Origin: Gonocerus acuteangulatus
Taxonomy: Eukaryota; Arthropoda; Insecta; Hemiptera; Coreidae
Assembly: GCA_946811695.1 (NCBI GenBank)
Contig: OX328124.1
Coordinates: forward strand, 26,909,741 to 26,973,740
Reading direction: 5' to 3'
Length of the DNA stretch: 64,000 bases
Position 1 is the stretch's first letter. Each line of letters begins with the position of its first letter. Both the position numbers and the translations under genes were made by a program. The notes beneath the pieces were generated by a model. That model worked only from the letters and a program-made list of their open reading frames with translations, was not told where the DNA came from and made no database searches. Shown here one piece after another: positions 44,578-55,309 of this stretch.

Positions 44578-44870
44578 CTTCTTTTTTTTTTTGTTATGTT
44601 TCTTTTGATTTTCATTCTACTCATTCTAAGAATTTAAGACCAAATTGTTCTTTTATAATAAGTTAAGTGTATTTATAGTTCTGTTACTTATCTCAATTAT
44701 AAACTTTTTTCTGTATTAATTTCTGTTTTTCTTGTCATTTTAGCTGACGAAGGCTACCAATGAGTAGCCGAAACGTCCAAAATATAGATCTTTTTAACAA
44801 AAATCGTATTAAGGTTTCTTTAGCCGAATCCCAACCATTCCATCTTTACTTAAATTTTGAGAAGATATGG
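44578..44870 (+). mobile_element. Penelope-like terminal repeat, plus orientation
   Basis: This is the inverted copy of 42595-42905: 'tgtttcttttgattttcatt', 'gaccaaattgttcttttata', 'gctgacgaaggctaccaatg', 'caaaaatcgtatt' and 'ccgaatcccaaccattccat'. It forms the other side of the head-to-head arrangement with the minus copies at 42.6-43.2 kb. Confidence 0.75.
44737..44785 (+). ncRNA. Minimal hammerhead ribozyme motif
   Basis: CTGACGA (44744-44750), stem II GGCTAC/GTAGCC, GAAA (44770-44773), palindromic ACGT and C at the cleavage position. Stem I can form TTTAG with CAAAA except for one A-A mismatch. Core intact. Confidence 0.7.
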
Positions 44871-44879
44871 TCGACCGTT

Positions 44880-45867
44880 GAAATGTACAAGGTGTTGATT
44901 GTCTGGGTTTCGGTCTATTTTTTAATTCAATAAAACCACATTTTATTTCATTTATTTTAAATTTTAACGTCCATTATTATTAACTACGAATTAAACCACA
45001 TTTTATAGTTAAAATGTATTTTTATTATGTATGTATTTTTAATATTTATATTATTTTAACTATAAAATGTGGTTTTATTGAATAAAATAAATAGACCGAA
45101 ACCCCGACGATCAACACCTTCTAAAATAAATTTTTATTTTTTCACACGGCTATACCAAGTTTAATACAATTTAAACAATTTTACGAATATTGAGGAGTAG
45201 ATAAATGAGTTAAATCTGTTTCTTGCCTGAAATCGTTTTATAAATCATTTCTCATCTCGGTTCCTTTTTACGGGATACTTAAAAAAACATCAGACCGTGA
45301 TCCATTGTTACTTCAGATAGACCGTTTAACATTACATTTTGCCAAATTGGTCGGGTAAATGGGATATTAATAAGCAAGGTATATATTGATTTTCATAGCA
45401 CAACAGACCGAAGCTTCTTAAATTATTTAAGGGCATACAGTAAGCTAACTAACCCATTAATTTGTCATTTTTTGTTGTACATTTAACATTTTGTAAATAT
45501 ATTATATTCAAAGAATACTTATTTTACCAATACAAACTTCAGTAGCTTCAACCTTGGTGAAGTAACGTAGGCCAGTTAACTCCTTTCCAGTCTTCGGATC
45601 AATAAGTGGGGTTCATGTCTCTGGAGAGAGGAAGGAAACGCACGCTAAAAATTTGAAACCCTTTTCTTACTTTATTTTTAGAATATTTACTGGAACACGC
45701 AAAAAAAACAAAAAAAAACAAAAAAAAAAACGCGTTTAAGGAATTTTTTTCTCATTTGTACTGATTAGCTACAATCTGTTTCTTTCTGAGGCCCAATAAA
45801 AATGAAACTAATAATGACACTGAACACAAGGAATAAAACAGTTTTAAAGCTGTTTTTGGATAATTTA
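44880..45867. other. AT-rich sequence with SINE-tail fragment
   Basis: 'ttttaacgtccattattatt' at about 44965-44985 is a piece of the SINE tail seen at 45868 and 59150. 'aagtggggttcatgtctctgg' near 45605 resembles the end of repeat X. Nothing coding. Confidence 0.4.
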
Positions 45868-45993
45868 TTTAAATTTAAATTTTAACGTCCATTATTATTA
45901 GCTACAAATTTTGGGACGGGTTGTCTATAGGTTACCATGCTTTTCTAGCCAGGATAGGGATGATGCATTTTCTGATTTCTAAATAAAAGCCAC
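45868..45993 (-). mobile_element. SINE 3' part, same family as 59.04 kb
   Basis: Reverse complement reads 'catcatccctatcctggcta', then 'ggtaacctatagacaacccg' and 'taataatggacgttaaaatt', matching the tail of the SINE at 59040-59215. The tRNA-like head is missing. Confidence 0.65.
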
Positions 45994-46019
45994 CATGTTT
46001 TTGGATAAAGTACCATTTT

Positions 46020-46320
46020 TTCAAGAAACGTATTTTAAACTTTTTTTTTTTTTTTTTTTTTTTTTGGAGAAAGCACAGTTTCCTCAAAAAACATTTCTAA
46101 AATTGTTTTTGAAGAAAGCACTGTTTCCTCAAAAAGCATTTCTAAAGCTGTTTTTGGGAGAAAGCTCTGTTTTCCCAAAGAGCATTTCTAAACAAGTATT
46201 TAGAGAAAGCAATATTTCCTCAAAAAACATGTCTAAAACGTTTTTTTGGTAAAGCTCTATTTTCCCAAAAAACATTTCTAAACGAGTTTTTGGAGAAAGA
46301 ACTGTTTTCTCAGAAAACTG
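46020..46320. repeat. Diverged minisatellite related to the 48-bp array
   Basis: About six units of a 46-48 bp theme (ttttggagaaagcacagttt, cctcaaaaaacatttctaaa) with many differences. It starts with a T-run of about 25. It is an older relative of the array at 46593. Confidence 0.8.
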
Positions 46321-46592
46321 TTTTTGCGTATTTATGCTCGTAATAAATAATAAATTCACAAATATAATATATTTGTGTATTTATTATTGTTAACATATTA
46401 TGTTAATAACAATTTTAACACAACAAAATGGAACTTGCTGCAGCACATTAAGCAACCAACTATCATGACCACCTGATTAACCTCACTCTCAAAAGCCAGA
46501 TGGGTTTATAACTAGCGAACAGTGCCCAATGAGCTCAATGCCAACTTCCGCTAACATGAAGTAATACTAGGCAAGCGAGTCACTACTACGCC

Positions 46593-47090
46593 GTTTTTGG
46601 AGAAAGCACTGGATTCTAGGGGAAAAACATCTCTAAAACTGTTTTTGGAGAAAGCACTGGATTCTAGGGGGAAAACATCTCTAAAACTGTTTTTGGAGAA
46701 AGCACTGGATTCTAGGGGAAAAACATCTCTAAAGCTGTTTTTGGAGAAAGCACTGGATTCTAGGGGGAAAAACATCTCTAAAACTGTTTTTGGAGAAAGC
46801 ACTGGATTCTAGGGGGAAAAACATCTCTAAAACTGTTTTTGGAGAAAGGACTGGATTCTAGGGGGAAAACATCTCTAAAACTGTTTTTGGAGAAAGGACT
46901 GGATTCTAGGGGAAAAACATCTCTAAAACTGTTTTTGGAGAAAGCACTGGATTCTAGGGGAAAAACATCTCTAAAGCTGTTTTTGGAGAAAGCACTGGAT
47001 TCTAGGGGGAAAAACATCTCTAAAACTGTTTTTGGAGAAAGCACTGGATTCTAGGGGGAAAAACATCTCTAAAACTGTTTTTGGAGAAAG
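46593..47090. repeat. 48/49-bp minisatellite with five-unit higher-order repeat
   Basis: Ten full units start (at gtttttggag) at 46593, 46641, 46689, 46737, 46786, 46835, 46883, 46931, 46979 and 47028, with the end at 47077. Spacings are 48, 48, 48, 49, 49 twice, so the array is two copies of a 242-bp five-unit block. Shared variants (aaagctg in the third unit, ggggg in units four and five) support this. Open frames on both strands are a by-product of the 48-bp period. Confidence 0.92.
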
Positions 47091-47099
47091 GACTGTTGT

Positions 47100-48700
47100 C
47101 TCCGCTTCTGTTCGCTTGGTAAAGTGGAACTTGCGGCTTTATTGTATGCCATTTATTGATCCATATGAAGACCTAAAGAAACAATAACATGAACAATAAC
47201 AATAAAAAGAAATGTTTCTTTTTGACTAAAAATTATGGTCTAAAATGAAGACATTTGCCTCCGGTGGATACTAAACTTTGACTTCACTCATAAACTTGAT
47301 AGTACACATTACAAAGGTATTTCTCCTATCTACTGCAATAATTTCCACCAATTCTTCGGACCCCCTACCTAGTATTTTCCATTACATATACCCCGGAAGA
47401 ATATAGCTTCTTTCTATATTTTCACCGTAGTCGCTTAACCGTTAACATATTAGTTATTAATAATGATAATAACTGTCAACTTAGTTTTAATTAAAGATTG
47501 AACTTATTATTAATGTCTGTTAATTTGTACTTATTTCATTTTAATTTGTTTTTTTTTACGTTTTTGATTATCTGTCAATTCTTTTAACTAAGTTCTAGGG
47601 AGAAAAACTACTATTCACTTACCTATTTATAATGTTCTGTAACTTATCGGTGTTAACAAAAAAATGTTCTTGTAAGTGATTTTTATTTGCAGACCTACCA
47701 TAATTCATTGTTAACTATTCCATTTATTAATTTTGGTTGTTGTGTGTTGACGAAGGCTACCAAAGTAGCCGAAACGTCCTTAATACAGATTTTTACAAAA
47801 ATCGTATTGAGCCATATCCCTGTCGGCTTAAAATAATACCTGTTTGCAAATTCTATTCTTACCATACATGATAAAATAATTACCCCAATCATGGAACAAT
47901 ATTTCTGAAGTATTTATTGCTAATAATTTGAGGGGTTAATAATGTTGTTCTAAAAATAGATTTACAATTTTAAAAGTGTTGCAGATTGTATAAATATTGT
48001 AAAAGCTAACCCACGCACTGTCTTGATCCGGAATAAGTTCTTAACTCCTACTTGACAGGCAGAAATAAAGCACCCATCATATTATTGTTGTGATAAATTT
48101 ATGAAGCATCATTGTTTCAACAATGCGTGGGAGGTTTGCTTTTCAGGATAACTTTCCGTTATATACTCCTGACAAGAACTATATGATTTTTCCTCAGTTA
48201 AAATATCTATTATTAGATTTCGGGCAAAATATTGGTTGGAAGTAAAATTCACTCCGGCATCCAGCCAAACCTATGTTTACTCCAGTTTTAGTTTTTACTT
48301 GACTAAGGAATGTAGGTAGCTCTTGTGATAGAATTGTTGAAAGAATTCTTTAAACATATCTTCGATTTTTTTTTTGCATACTTCCATCTGAGGAATAAAA
48401 ACGAATAATATATTTAGAAAAAGTTGACGTACTTCTATAGATAAGTGAGTAAATGGGACATCAAACGGCAATAATATATTTCTGATAACGTTTTAGTATT
48501 TAAGAAAAATTAACTATCCTATATAAAAAAATTTAATTGAATTAATTTGACCTCTGATATGCTATTTGAAGTGATTTGTTATCCTACGTTCAAATTGATT
48601 TTAATCCTCAGACACGCCTTTCATACTACAAAATTATCCGGAAGATTGTCAATTGGAACGGCATTTCCAAAAAAAAAAAAAAAAAAAAACATTTTTAAAT
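47100..48700. other. Mostly unassigned; one Penelope-like relic
   Basis: Apart from 47744-47830 I see no feature. A 3'-acceptor-like 'ttttattttcag' at 48705-48716 precedes a 40-codon frame, but I do not recognise its product. Confidence 0.4.
47744..47830 (+). mobile_element. Penelope-like end with mutated hammerhead
   Basis: TTGACGA (47747-47753) instead of CUGACGA, stem II GGCTAC/GTAGCC with a shortened loop, GAAA (47771-47774), ACGTCC and 'acaaaaatcgtattgag'. It is a truncated copy of the 44.7-kb family. Confidence 0.65.
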
Positions 48701-48835
48701 TTTATTTTCAGGTTCTTCCAGAATTTCGAACAGGCCCACAAAAATATCTACCTGAGTTAATCGGAAGGATATTTGACCGCCACGAGAGTTGGAAAGTAGT
48801 GCTGCTCTGCCATTGGAGGGATAAAATTCCTTAAG

Positions 48836-49261
48836 CTTTTAAGAACTAGGGAGCGGAGTCCAAAGGTTGCACTGTTCTGTTACAATGCGGGTTTTCCGAT
48901 GGTAGCTCTTAAGCGCTGGCGTCTTGTTGGAAGCAAAAGAGAGCAATGGGTGGATTCTCTTGGTGATTGGTGTTGGTGCTAGATCAGTAGAGGATTCCCA
49001 CTCTGTCCTCTTAACCCATTCACCACAGCTCACGCACTGGTGAGGGCTAACATAGACACTTACCTCAGGCTACTCCCACCCTGGTGCGCACTAACAGAGA
49101 CTCTATGTTTTGTCTCACCCTACCTCGGGGTTATTTCCAGGCATTCTAGTAGTTCCTGTAGTTCACCACTAAATAGTACTTGATGCAAGCCCTGGGCCAA
49201 AAGGCAGTAGGTGAACGATTTCACATATACGTATAACCGAGAAGTAGCACTCCGTCACAAT
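48836..49261. other. GC-richer unassigned stretch
   Basis: Balanced-composition sequence with two imperfect repeats of a 'gcgcactaacagagactc' / 'ggctaacatagacac' theme (49045-49105). It abuts the truncated 3' side of the minus-strand gene remnant at 49262. Its nature is unknown. Confidence 0.4.
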
Positions 49262-50488
49262 GCAGTATGGTTCCTGAACAATGCTCTTTAGCATCGTTGT
49301 CCATCGCTTTTACGAAGTTTTTAATTAGCCCTAATTTTATGTGGAGCGGGGGTAAAATTATTTGGTTTTTGTCCACTAATGGAGGATTGATAATGTTTTT
49401 TTCACCTACTTTTTCCTTACGCTCTGGCCATTTTTTACGACATAATGGTCTCCTCTTTTTCTGCTGTCCCACTCGCACAAAAAACAACAAAATTTAGTGT
49501 AACCTCCTTGGAGTCCTGTAAGCATGGCTACCACTTTAAGATCTGCACAAATGCGCCATTTGTACTCATGGTACTTGATTTTTTGTAGAAGTATCTTCAT
49601 GTTGTCATAGGTTTCTTTCATGTGGACCGAATGAGCTACTGGGATAGATGGATGTTTGTTTCCATTATGAAGGAGTACTCCTTTTAAACTAAACTTTGAG
49701 CTGTCAATGAATAGTCTCCATTCCTCTGGATTGGTTGGCAGATCAAGTTCCTGGAGCAAATGAAATACATCATTGCAAAATACAAGATTTTCTTCCATCT
49801 AGAAAAAGCATAGAACTCCTGATTCACGTTTTCTGAAGAAAGATATATTCACACCTCCTTCCAAGAGATTCCATTGTTGCAACCTTGACCCAAGCAGCTG
49901 AGCTTTTGATTTTGGGAGATCTAAATCACGAACAAGATCATTCAATCGCCTCTGATTTATGAGCTGTGGCTGAGTTTCAGAGGGGCTGGACGAACTTGAA
50001 ATTTCTTCTTGTCGACTGGTTCCAGGTTGAGGTGAAACGCTTTCAGAATCGCTGCACTCCTCAGAACTAAGACGGAACTTACTCGGATTTGGTGGGATGG
50101 GCATGGAGGCATCATGTGGAGCTGGTCTCATGGCAGAGGGGATGTTGGGATAAACAATGTTCTTTTTGCTCTTGAACGAGAAACCTTTGATTGTGGTCAT
50201 GCAAAAATAGCAATCGGTCACGTGATTTGTAGGTTCTCGCCATATCATGGGAACTGCAAATGGCATTGACTTATGTGTCCCAATTAGCCAACCAGTCAGA
50301 GAACGTGATCATGAACTACAGCATATTTTAGGAGCCCAGGATTTGTCCTGATCACTTACTTTACATCCAAAGTATAACTCGTATGACTTCTTCACCAGCG
50401 GAGTCAGAGGTTTCTGAGGGGACTTGAATGTGACTTCACCACAAACATAGCAAAAGGAATCAGGCTTATTTATACACTGTCGTGACAT
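49262..50488 (-). pseudogene. Transposon-type zinc-finger protein, disrupted and 3'-truncated
   Basis: Read on the minus strand from ATG at 50488. An N-terminal Cys-rich region (CINKPDSFCYVCGE, GCKVSDQD, CC) and a CYFC motif are followed by a Ser-rich linker. Then come NQRRLNDLVRDLDLPKSKAQ, CNDVFHLLQELDLPT, EWRLFIDSSKFSLKGVLLHN, CADLKVVAMLTGLQGGYTKF, CFLCEWDSRKR and ILPPLHIKLGLIKNFVKAM. I recall a family with this wording repeated many times in arthropod and Hydra genomes, typically longer at its C-terminus; I do not know its superfamily. Lesions: TGA at 50309-50311 in the Cys-rich region, TAG at 49799-49801, and a one-base frameshift in the A-run at 49431-49436. It ends shortly after KAMDND, so the C-terminal half is absent. 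It is surely non-functional. Confidence 0.75.
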
Positions 50489-50489
50489 T

Positions 50490-53405
50490 ACAGAGAAAAA
50501 GTGAACTGTTCCCAGAACAATGATAGCACAACTGAATATCCAAATAAGTTCGTTTAGCGAAAGCCTCGAGAGTACTGATCAAATCCTAGAAGAAAATAGT
50601 GACAAGAGAGGGGCTGAGTGGGAGGGGGGATTTGGGGTATTGAGGGTGAAAGGGGGGCAGGTAAGGATTTGAATGAAAAGGATACCACCATAAAAGAGAA
50701 AGGAAGGTCATTTCCCTAAAGATCCAGGTAGAGACCAAATCCCTGCCTCAAGATCAAAAACTGAAAAAACATATTTTTTAGCCATATTTCTTCAACCACT
50801 TGTAATATTCCCATCAAATTTTTTTTCGTTCAAATATACTTCATTGCGCTCAAAATCATCGGGCTTTTGAATTTTTTTCACTATGTTTTGATACCAAAAA
50901 AAAATCGTCAAATTTACAATAAAATCACATTTTTGGATAAAAAAAACTAGAATTTCTCAAGAAACTGTGCGTGATAGACAGAATCTGACTTCAAATTCGT
51001 GTTCAGCACATTTGAAAACAGTAAGAAAGCATGTTTTGGTTTGAAGGAGGATTTTCGTACAGAACAGTGTAGTCTGCAGGCGGCAATTTTTAATCTGGAA
51101 CGAAAAACCAAAATTATTTCGATAGAAAAAGGTTAAATCTAGTAAAGTAAGTAGGAGTTTTAAGAAATTTTAATTTCGTCGAAAATGGTGATGGATTATT
51201 CATTTTCTATTACAAAATCCGTGGAGAATCGGCCATAAAATCGTTAATTCAATGAATCTAAAGAACGTTCTACGTACTTTACTAGCAAATATCATGAGGA
51301 AGCCGCAGTTAAAATTTGAAGTTGATCGGACAAAAATTGAGGACGCTAGAGAATCGCCAGATTTGAAAACTTGAGGAAATAATCTTTTTTTTTTTCCTAT
51401 TTAATTTTTTTTCATACTTTCTTGAATTAAAGATAAAAAAAAAAAAAAAAGTTTTTTTTTCACATTAACACCCTTGGATATAATTTTTGAATAGTTTAGG
51501 AAGAATTTTAGCCCATAACATAAAAACCAATGTTAAAAAAAGGTTCTATAGAGATTCGATGAATTTAGGTGGTATCATTGGACTGGCTATGTAGTTATCA
51601 ATGAGAGAAGATATGGCAATAGAAAGATCATCGAATTGCTGAAGTGTTTTGTGAATGGTCTAGACATTCTGGTCACCCTAAGGTTACCTAAATGTTAAGT
51701 TCTTGTCCAAACGATCTGATGGCGAACGATGTTCCTACGACAGCCGTATACTAGATTATCATAAAAACGAGGATCGGGGGTGCTAAACGGAGAGATTAAA
51801 GCATATTTTAGTCAACCGATTTGATGTTTTAGATACTTCAGTGCTTTATGACTTATTACACCTAAGTAGCTATAACATATACAAGAATCAGCGATATTTC
51901 ACATTATACCTACTTTAAGGGCTTAAATTTCGTTATGAGCTCCTTTGTGAGAATGATAAAAGCGTTACTGGGCGTATACTGCGGAAAACCCGCTGCTTTA
52001 TAATGTGTAAGCGTGGTGGCTACCGTTCCCTTTGCTATTTAATTTCGGGAAATAATCCTGAGTGAAGGAGGCTTTAACTGGAATCTCGGTCGTAGGCTGA
52101 CTTTATTTCCACGAAGCGTTATGAAGTTAGAACTGAAAGCAGCCAGTGCCTTTATTGTTTCGCTCTCTCTATTCTGCTCCTGGTTCTTGTTTTGCTTTCT
52201 GCCAAGTTGCGGGGGTTTTGTGCGAACATTTAATGCTAGCCCTTTCCTATTTGTGTTTCATTATGGCGTGTTCTGCTGTCAGCTTCCATTGTAGGCCTTT
52301 TTAATATACCTTACAGGATTTACTCGTTCAGTCTCTGGGGTGCTTCTAGAGCGGCTACGCTCAACACGCGGCCCGGGGGTGGCATGCGGGCCATCTGGGC
52401 TTTTGTGGTTGGCCCATCTGGTGTTACTTCATTTTAAAAATTTTTGAATTTCACAAAAATTCGTAGAAATTCGTAGTTCTAATTAGAAGCACACTGAGTA
52501 AACAGTTCTTAATATCACTACCGCGCCGCAGTGAGCACTTATTGCCCAGCTATCATAGATACGGTAATTCCCTGTAATATAAGTCATTAAAACTCTTTTT
52601 ACTCTTAAAAAATGTATAAACATGTTAATAGGTCGTGTAAATGCGCATAGAATTAATTGTTCCGAGAAATAATATTAGTAGTACATTTTAATATGTAAAA
52701 CGTTAACCGTTAATAAACTGTAATATTAAAATTATTTGACCGGCTGGTCCAATGTTTTTCATAAGAGTAAATATTAATTTTTTTTACCTGAATAATTTAA
52801 AATAAAAAAAACTGCTCGTGCTCACGGACACTGCACGGACACAATTCAATGTATGCAAATAATCCGTTTATAGTTGTTTAATTAAATTTGTAAAAATTTA
52901 ATAAATCATTACCTAATTTTTTTTAGGCCACATGTCTAGACTATTATTCATAAAAAAAAATAAATAATTTATAATGAAACTACTATTATTAAATCATATG
53001 GAAATATATGGGTATTATTACATATATATGTTTTCCAAATGAGAAAAAATTGAATAAAATAATAATAATAGAGAAAAATCAAAGTTTGAACCCTTAGTTT
53101 TATGATAATACCTTCTAGTTGGAGAAATGGAAGGTATTGAGTCGTTGTATAATGTTATTGTTGTATTAAAAGTAAGTTACTGGACATAAGACACCGTTAC
53201 GTAAATTTCTTTTTCAGTTAAATAAATGAGAATTCTTCAGAAATGAGATTGAGTATTAAGAGGTGGCATTAAGAATTTTAATATTTGAAATAGAAAAAAA
53301 CACTTACTTTTACGGTATTCTGGATAGATCGATTCTTTAAAAGATTGGCTTTCAAGATCGATTCATTAAAAGATCGGCCCTTAGAGCTGGATTTAAAAGT
53401 CGATA
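50490..53405. other. No gene recognised
   Basis: AT-rich sequence. 50740-51560 may be the 5' flank of the element carrying the gene remnant above, but I see no terminal repeats. 52330-52450 is a GC-richer patch. Poly(A)/poly(T) runs lie near 51388 and 51434. Confidence 0.4.
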
Positions 53406-53407
53406 TA

Positions 53408-54307
53408 TAGTAAAACCTCTTTTACCCGGGTCAACTGGGACCTCGACCGATCCGAGTTAACGAAAATCCGGAGAATGACGGAAAAACTTTAAAAAAAATC
53501 ATGTAAATCAACGAATTATACTTCAACGCGCTCAGAAATTATTATCGACACACATTGACCTAAAATCACGTACACTGTATGTACTGTAATAGCCTATATA
53601 TTTGTATTGTTCTCAATATATCTAGAAACTAGTATGTAGTAAAAAAGGCAGTGAGCTTCTGCAGTATGTAGTAAAAAAGGCAGTGAGCTTCTGCAGTATC
53701 AGTTTAGTGTATCGCTTACGAGCAGCGCGATCTTTAACATTAGAAGTTCATTTGGTAATGTTTTTGCTCGACTCTCTAAATACACCATCAATTTCTCAAT
53801 GTTTGCTACTGTTTTTGCGTGGGTCATAACCACCATAAACTGTCCTTAAAAATCATCTTGAAACAAAAGTCATCAATGGATTTCCTGTTCTTTTTTCCAA
53901 TCACATGCGGGCAATGTTCCTACTCCAAACTCTGCACAACTTTCTTTAACGATTCCCCCTTATCAATGCTTCCTTCCTTAATCCCGTGGTCACAACAAAG
54001 TTTTTAAGTTTCGTGTAAATCGCGGTCAACGACTTAAAGAAACAGGAAAACGATACTATACCTCGACCGTTACGTGACGTTAGGAAAACTCACGTACATT
54101 AACCTAGGTATGAAAATTATGCGAGTATTCCTAGGTTACTATTTAAATAAATGAACATTGACCTAGGAAAACTTGCGTAATATATCTACTGAGAACAGCA
54201 ATTTATTTTCTGTAAAACACGTCTTCAGTTACTACATTGAATAACATAATTTCGTATTTAAAACTGATCCGAGTTATCCGGACGTCCAGGTTAACGACGT
54301 TTTACTG
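53408..54307. mobile_element. Tigger/pogo-type DNA transposon relic
   Basis: The ends are TAGTAAAACCTCTTTTACCC (left) and, as reverse complement, CAGTAAAACGTCGTTAACCT (right). Both abut TA (53406-53407 and 54308-54309), the target of pogo/Tigger elements. On the minus strand around 53840-53965 a helix-turn-helix segment is recognisable (CAEFGVGTLPACDWKKEQ), then a frameshift and RKSIDDFCFKMIFKDS, like the CENP-B-type DNA-binding domain of Tigger transposases. The DDE domain is gone. The 900-bp length indicates an internal deletion derivative. Confidence 0.8.
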
Positions 54308-54360
54308 TAAACGTATACATCGTCTCCCGGCTTCTTTCTCCAGCGGTGCTCGTTGTTCGG

Positions 54361-54402
54361 CCGTTATTTCGCCCAAATCCTATTGGGCTTCATCAGACGT
54401 GT
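54361..54402 (-). ncRNA. Minimal hammerhead motif, shortened stem III
   Basis: On the minus strand CTGATGA (54390-54396), stem II GCCCAA/TTGGGC, GAAA (54367-54370). Only TA then ACGG follow, so two bases of the palindromic stem III are missing compared with the plus copy. Stem I CGT/ACG can form. Confidence 0.65.
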
Positions 54403-54498
54403 TTCTTCTTCGGGGTGTGCAGGAGCTATAAGCTATAGCTATATAGCTCCTATATATAGCTATATAGCTATATAGCTCCTGCACACCCCGAAGAAGAA

Positions 54499-54545
54499 AC
54501 ACGTCTGATGACGCCCAATAGGATTTGGGCGAAATATAACGGCTG
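54499..54545 (+). ncRNA. Minimal hammerhead ribozyme motif
   Basis: CTGATGA (54505-54511), one spacer base, stem II GCCCAA/TTGGGC, GAAA (54531-54534), palindromic ATAT and A. Stem I CGT (before the core) pairs with ACG. The corresponding pair is A-U in the 42.4-kb copy and C-G here, a compensatory change supporting the fold. Confidence 0.75.
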
Positions 54546-54609
54546 AACAACGAGCACCGCTTGAGAAAGAAGCCGGGAGACGATGAAGACGATGCCCCAG
54601 CGAAGGAGC

Positions 54610-55309
54610 CTAAAGGAAAACATGTAAACGTATAGTGATAGAAAAAGCGATTGAGATCGCCCATCTCTAGTCTGGACATATCTCTCTGTACAACCCATTT
54701 TTTTTTTTCATTAATTCATTTTTCCCCAAACCTAAGAATAAAGTATTTCCTTCAGAAGAAATAAGACAATTCCGTGGATTTAATATACCACCATATCGGG
54801 CACCATATTTCCAGCGGTATAAGCAAAACCTCTACAGGGAGGAGGCCGTTCCGGCGCCCCGAGGAATTGAATAAGAAGGCAGCCTATAAATTGGTACACA
54901 AGCTAATAAAAATACAATCCCTGGTTTTGGTATTATAGGCCCTCATAGATCAAGAGTTTGTGTTGGTTTTGTCCCTAATATGTCTCCTCCATTGTGCCTC
55001 GTTGAGTTATTGAAGCATTAGTGGACTCTGTCCTCAGCTCTATTGTCCTCGAGTCTCTCTCTTCCTTCGTATTCTTCTGCACGATACCGGGCTTCTTTGC
55101 ACGCTACCTGTATTCTATCCTTTCACAAAATATAAAGATTTTTTTAATATTTTTTTTTTTTTTTTTTATGTCACGAACTAAGGAATTCACCTCCCTTAGA
55201 TGGAGTGTCCAAAAAATGTTGTATTTTTTATAAAAGCACCCAACATTCGTTTTTTCTAAAGAGGTAATTCTATTCTTATCTCAAAAAATAGAAAATGGTA
55301 GTTTTATCA
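54610..55309. other. No gene recognised
   Basis: Unassigned; T-runs near 54699 and 55149. Confidence 0.4.

Larger units (their letters stand above)
54320..54605. mobile_element. Head-to-head Penelope-like ends with two hammerhead motifs
   Basis: The minus copy (54325-54417) and plus copy (54480-54590) are inverted around an AGCTATAT-rich centre (54420-54480). Both read 'ccccgaagaagaaacacgtc', CTGATGA, a CCCAA/TTGGG hairpin, GAAATA, 'acaacgagcaccgct', 'gagaaagaagccgggagacg'. No coding sequence is present. Confidence 0.8.

Noticed and set aside
46551..47054. Repetitive open frames on both strands
   Set aside because: By-products of the 48-bp minisatellite; frames break where units are 49 bp.
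48717..48834. Exon after an acceptor-like TTTTCAG
   Set aside because: The 40-codon frame ends in a stop without a donor site and resembles no protein I know.
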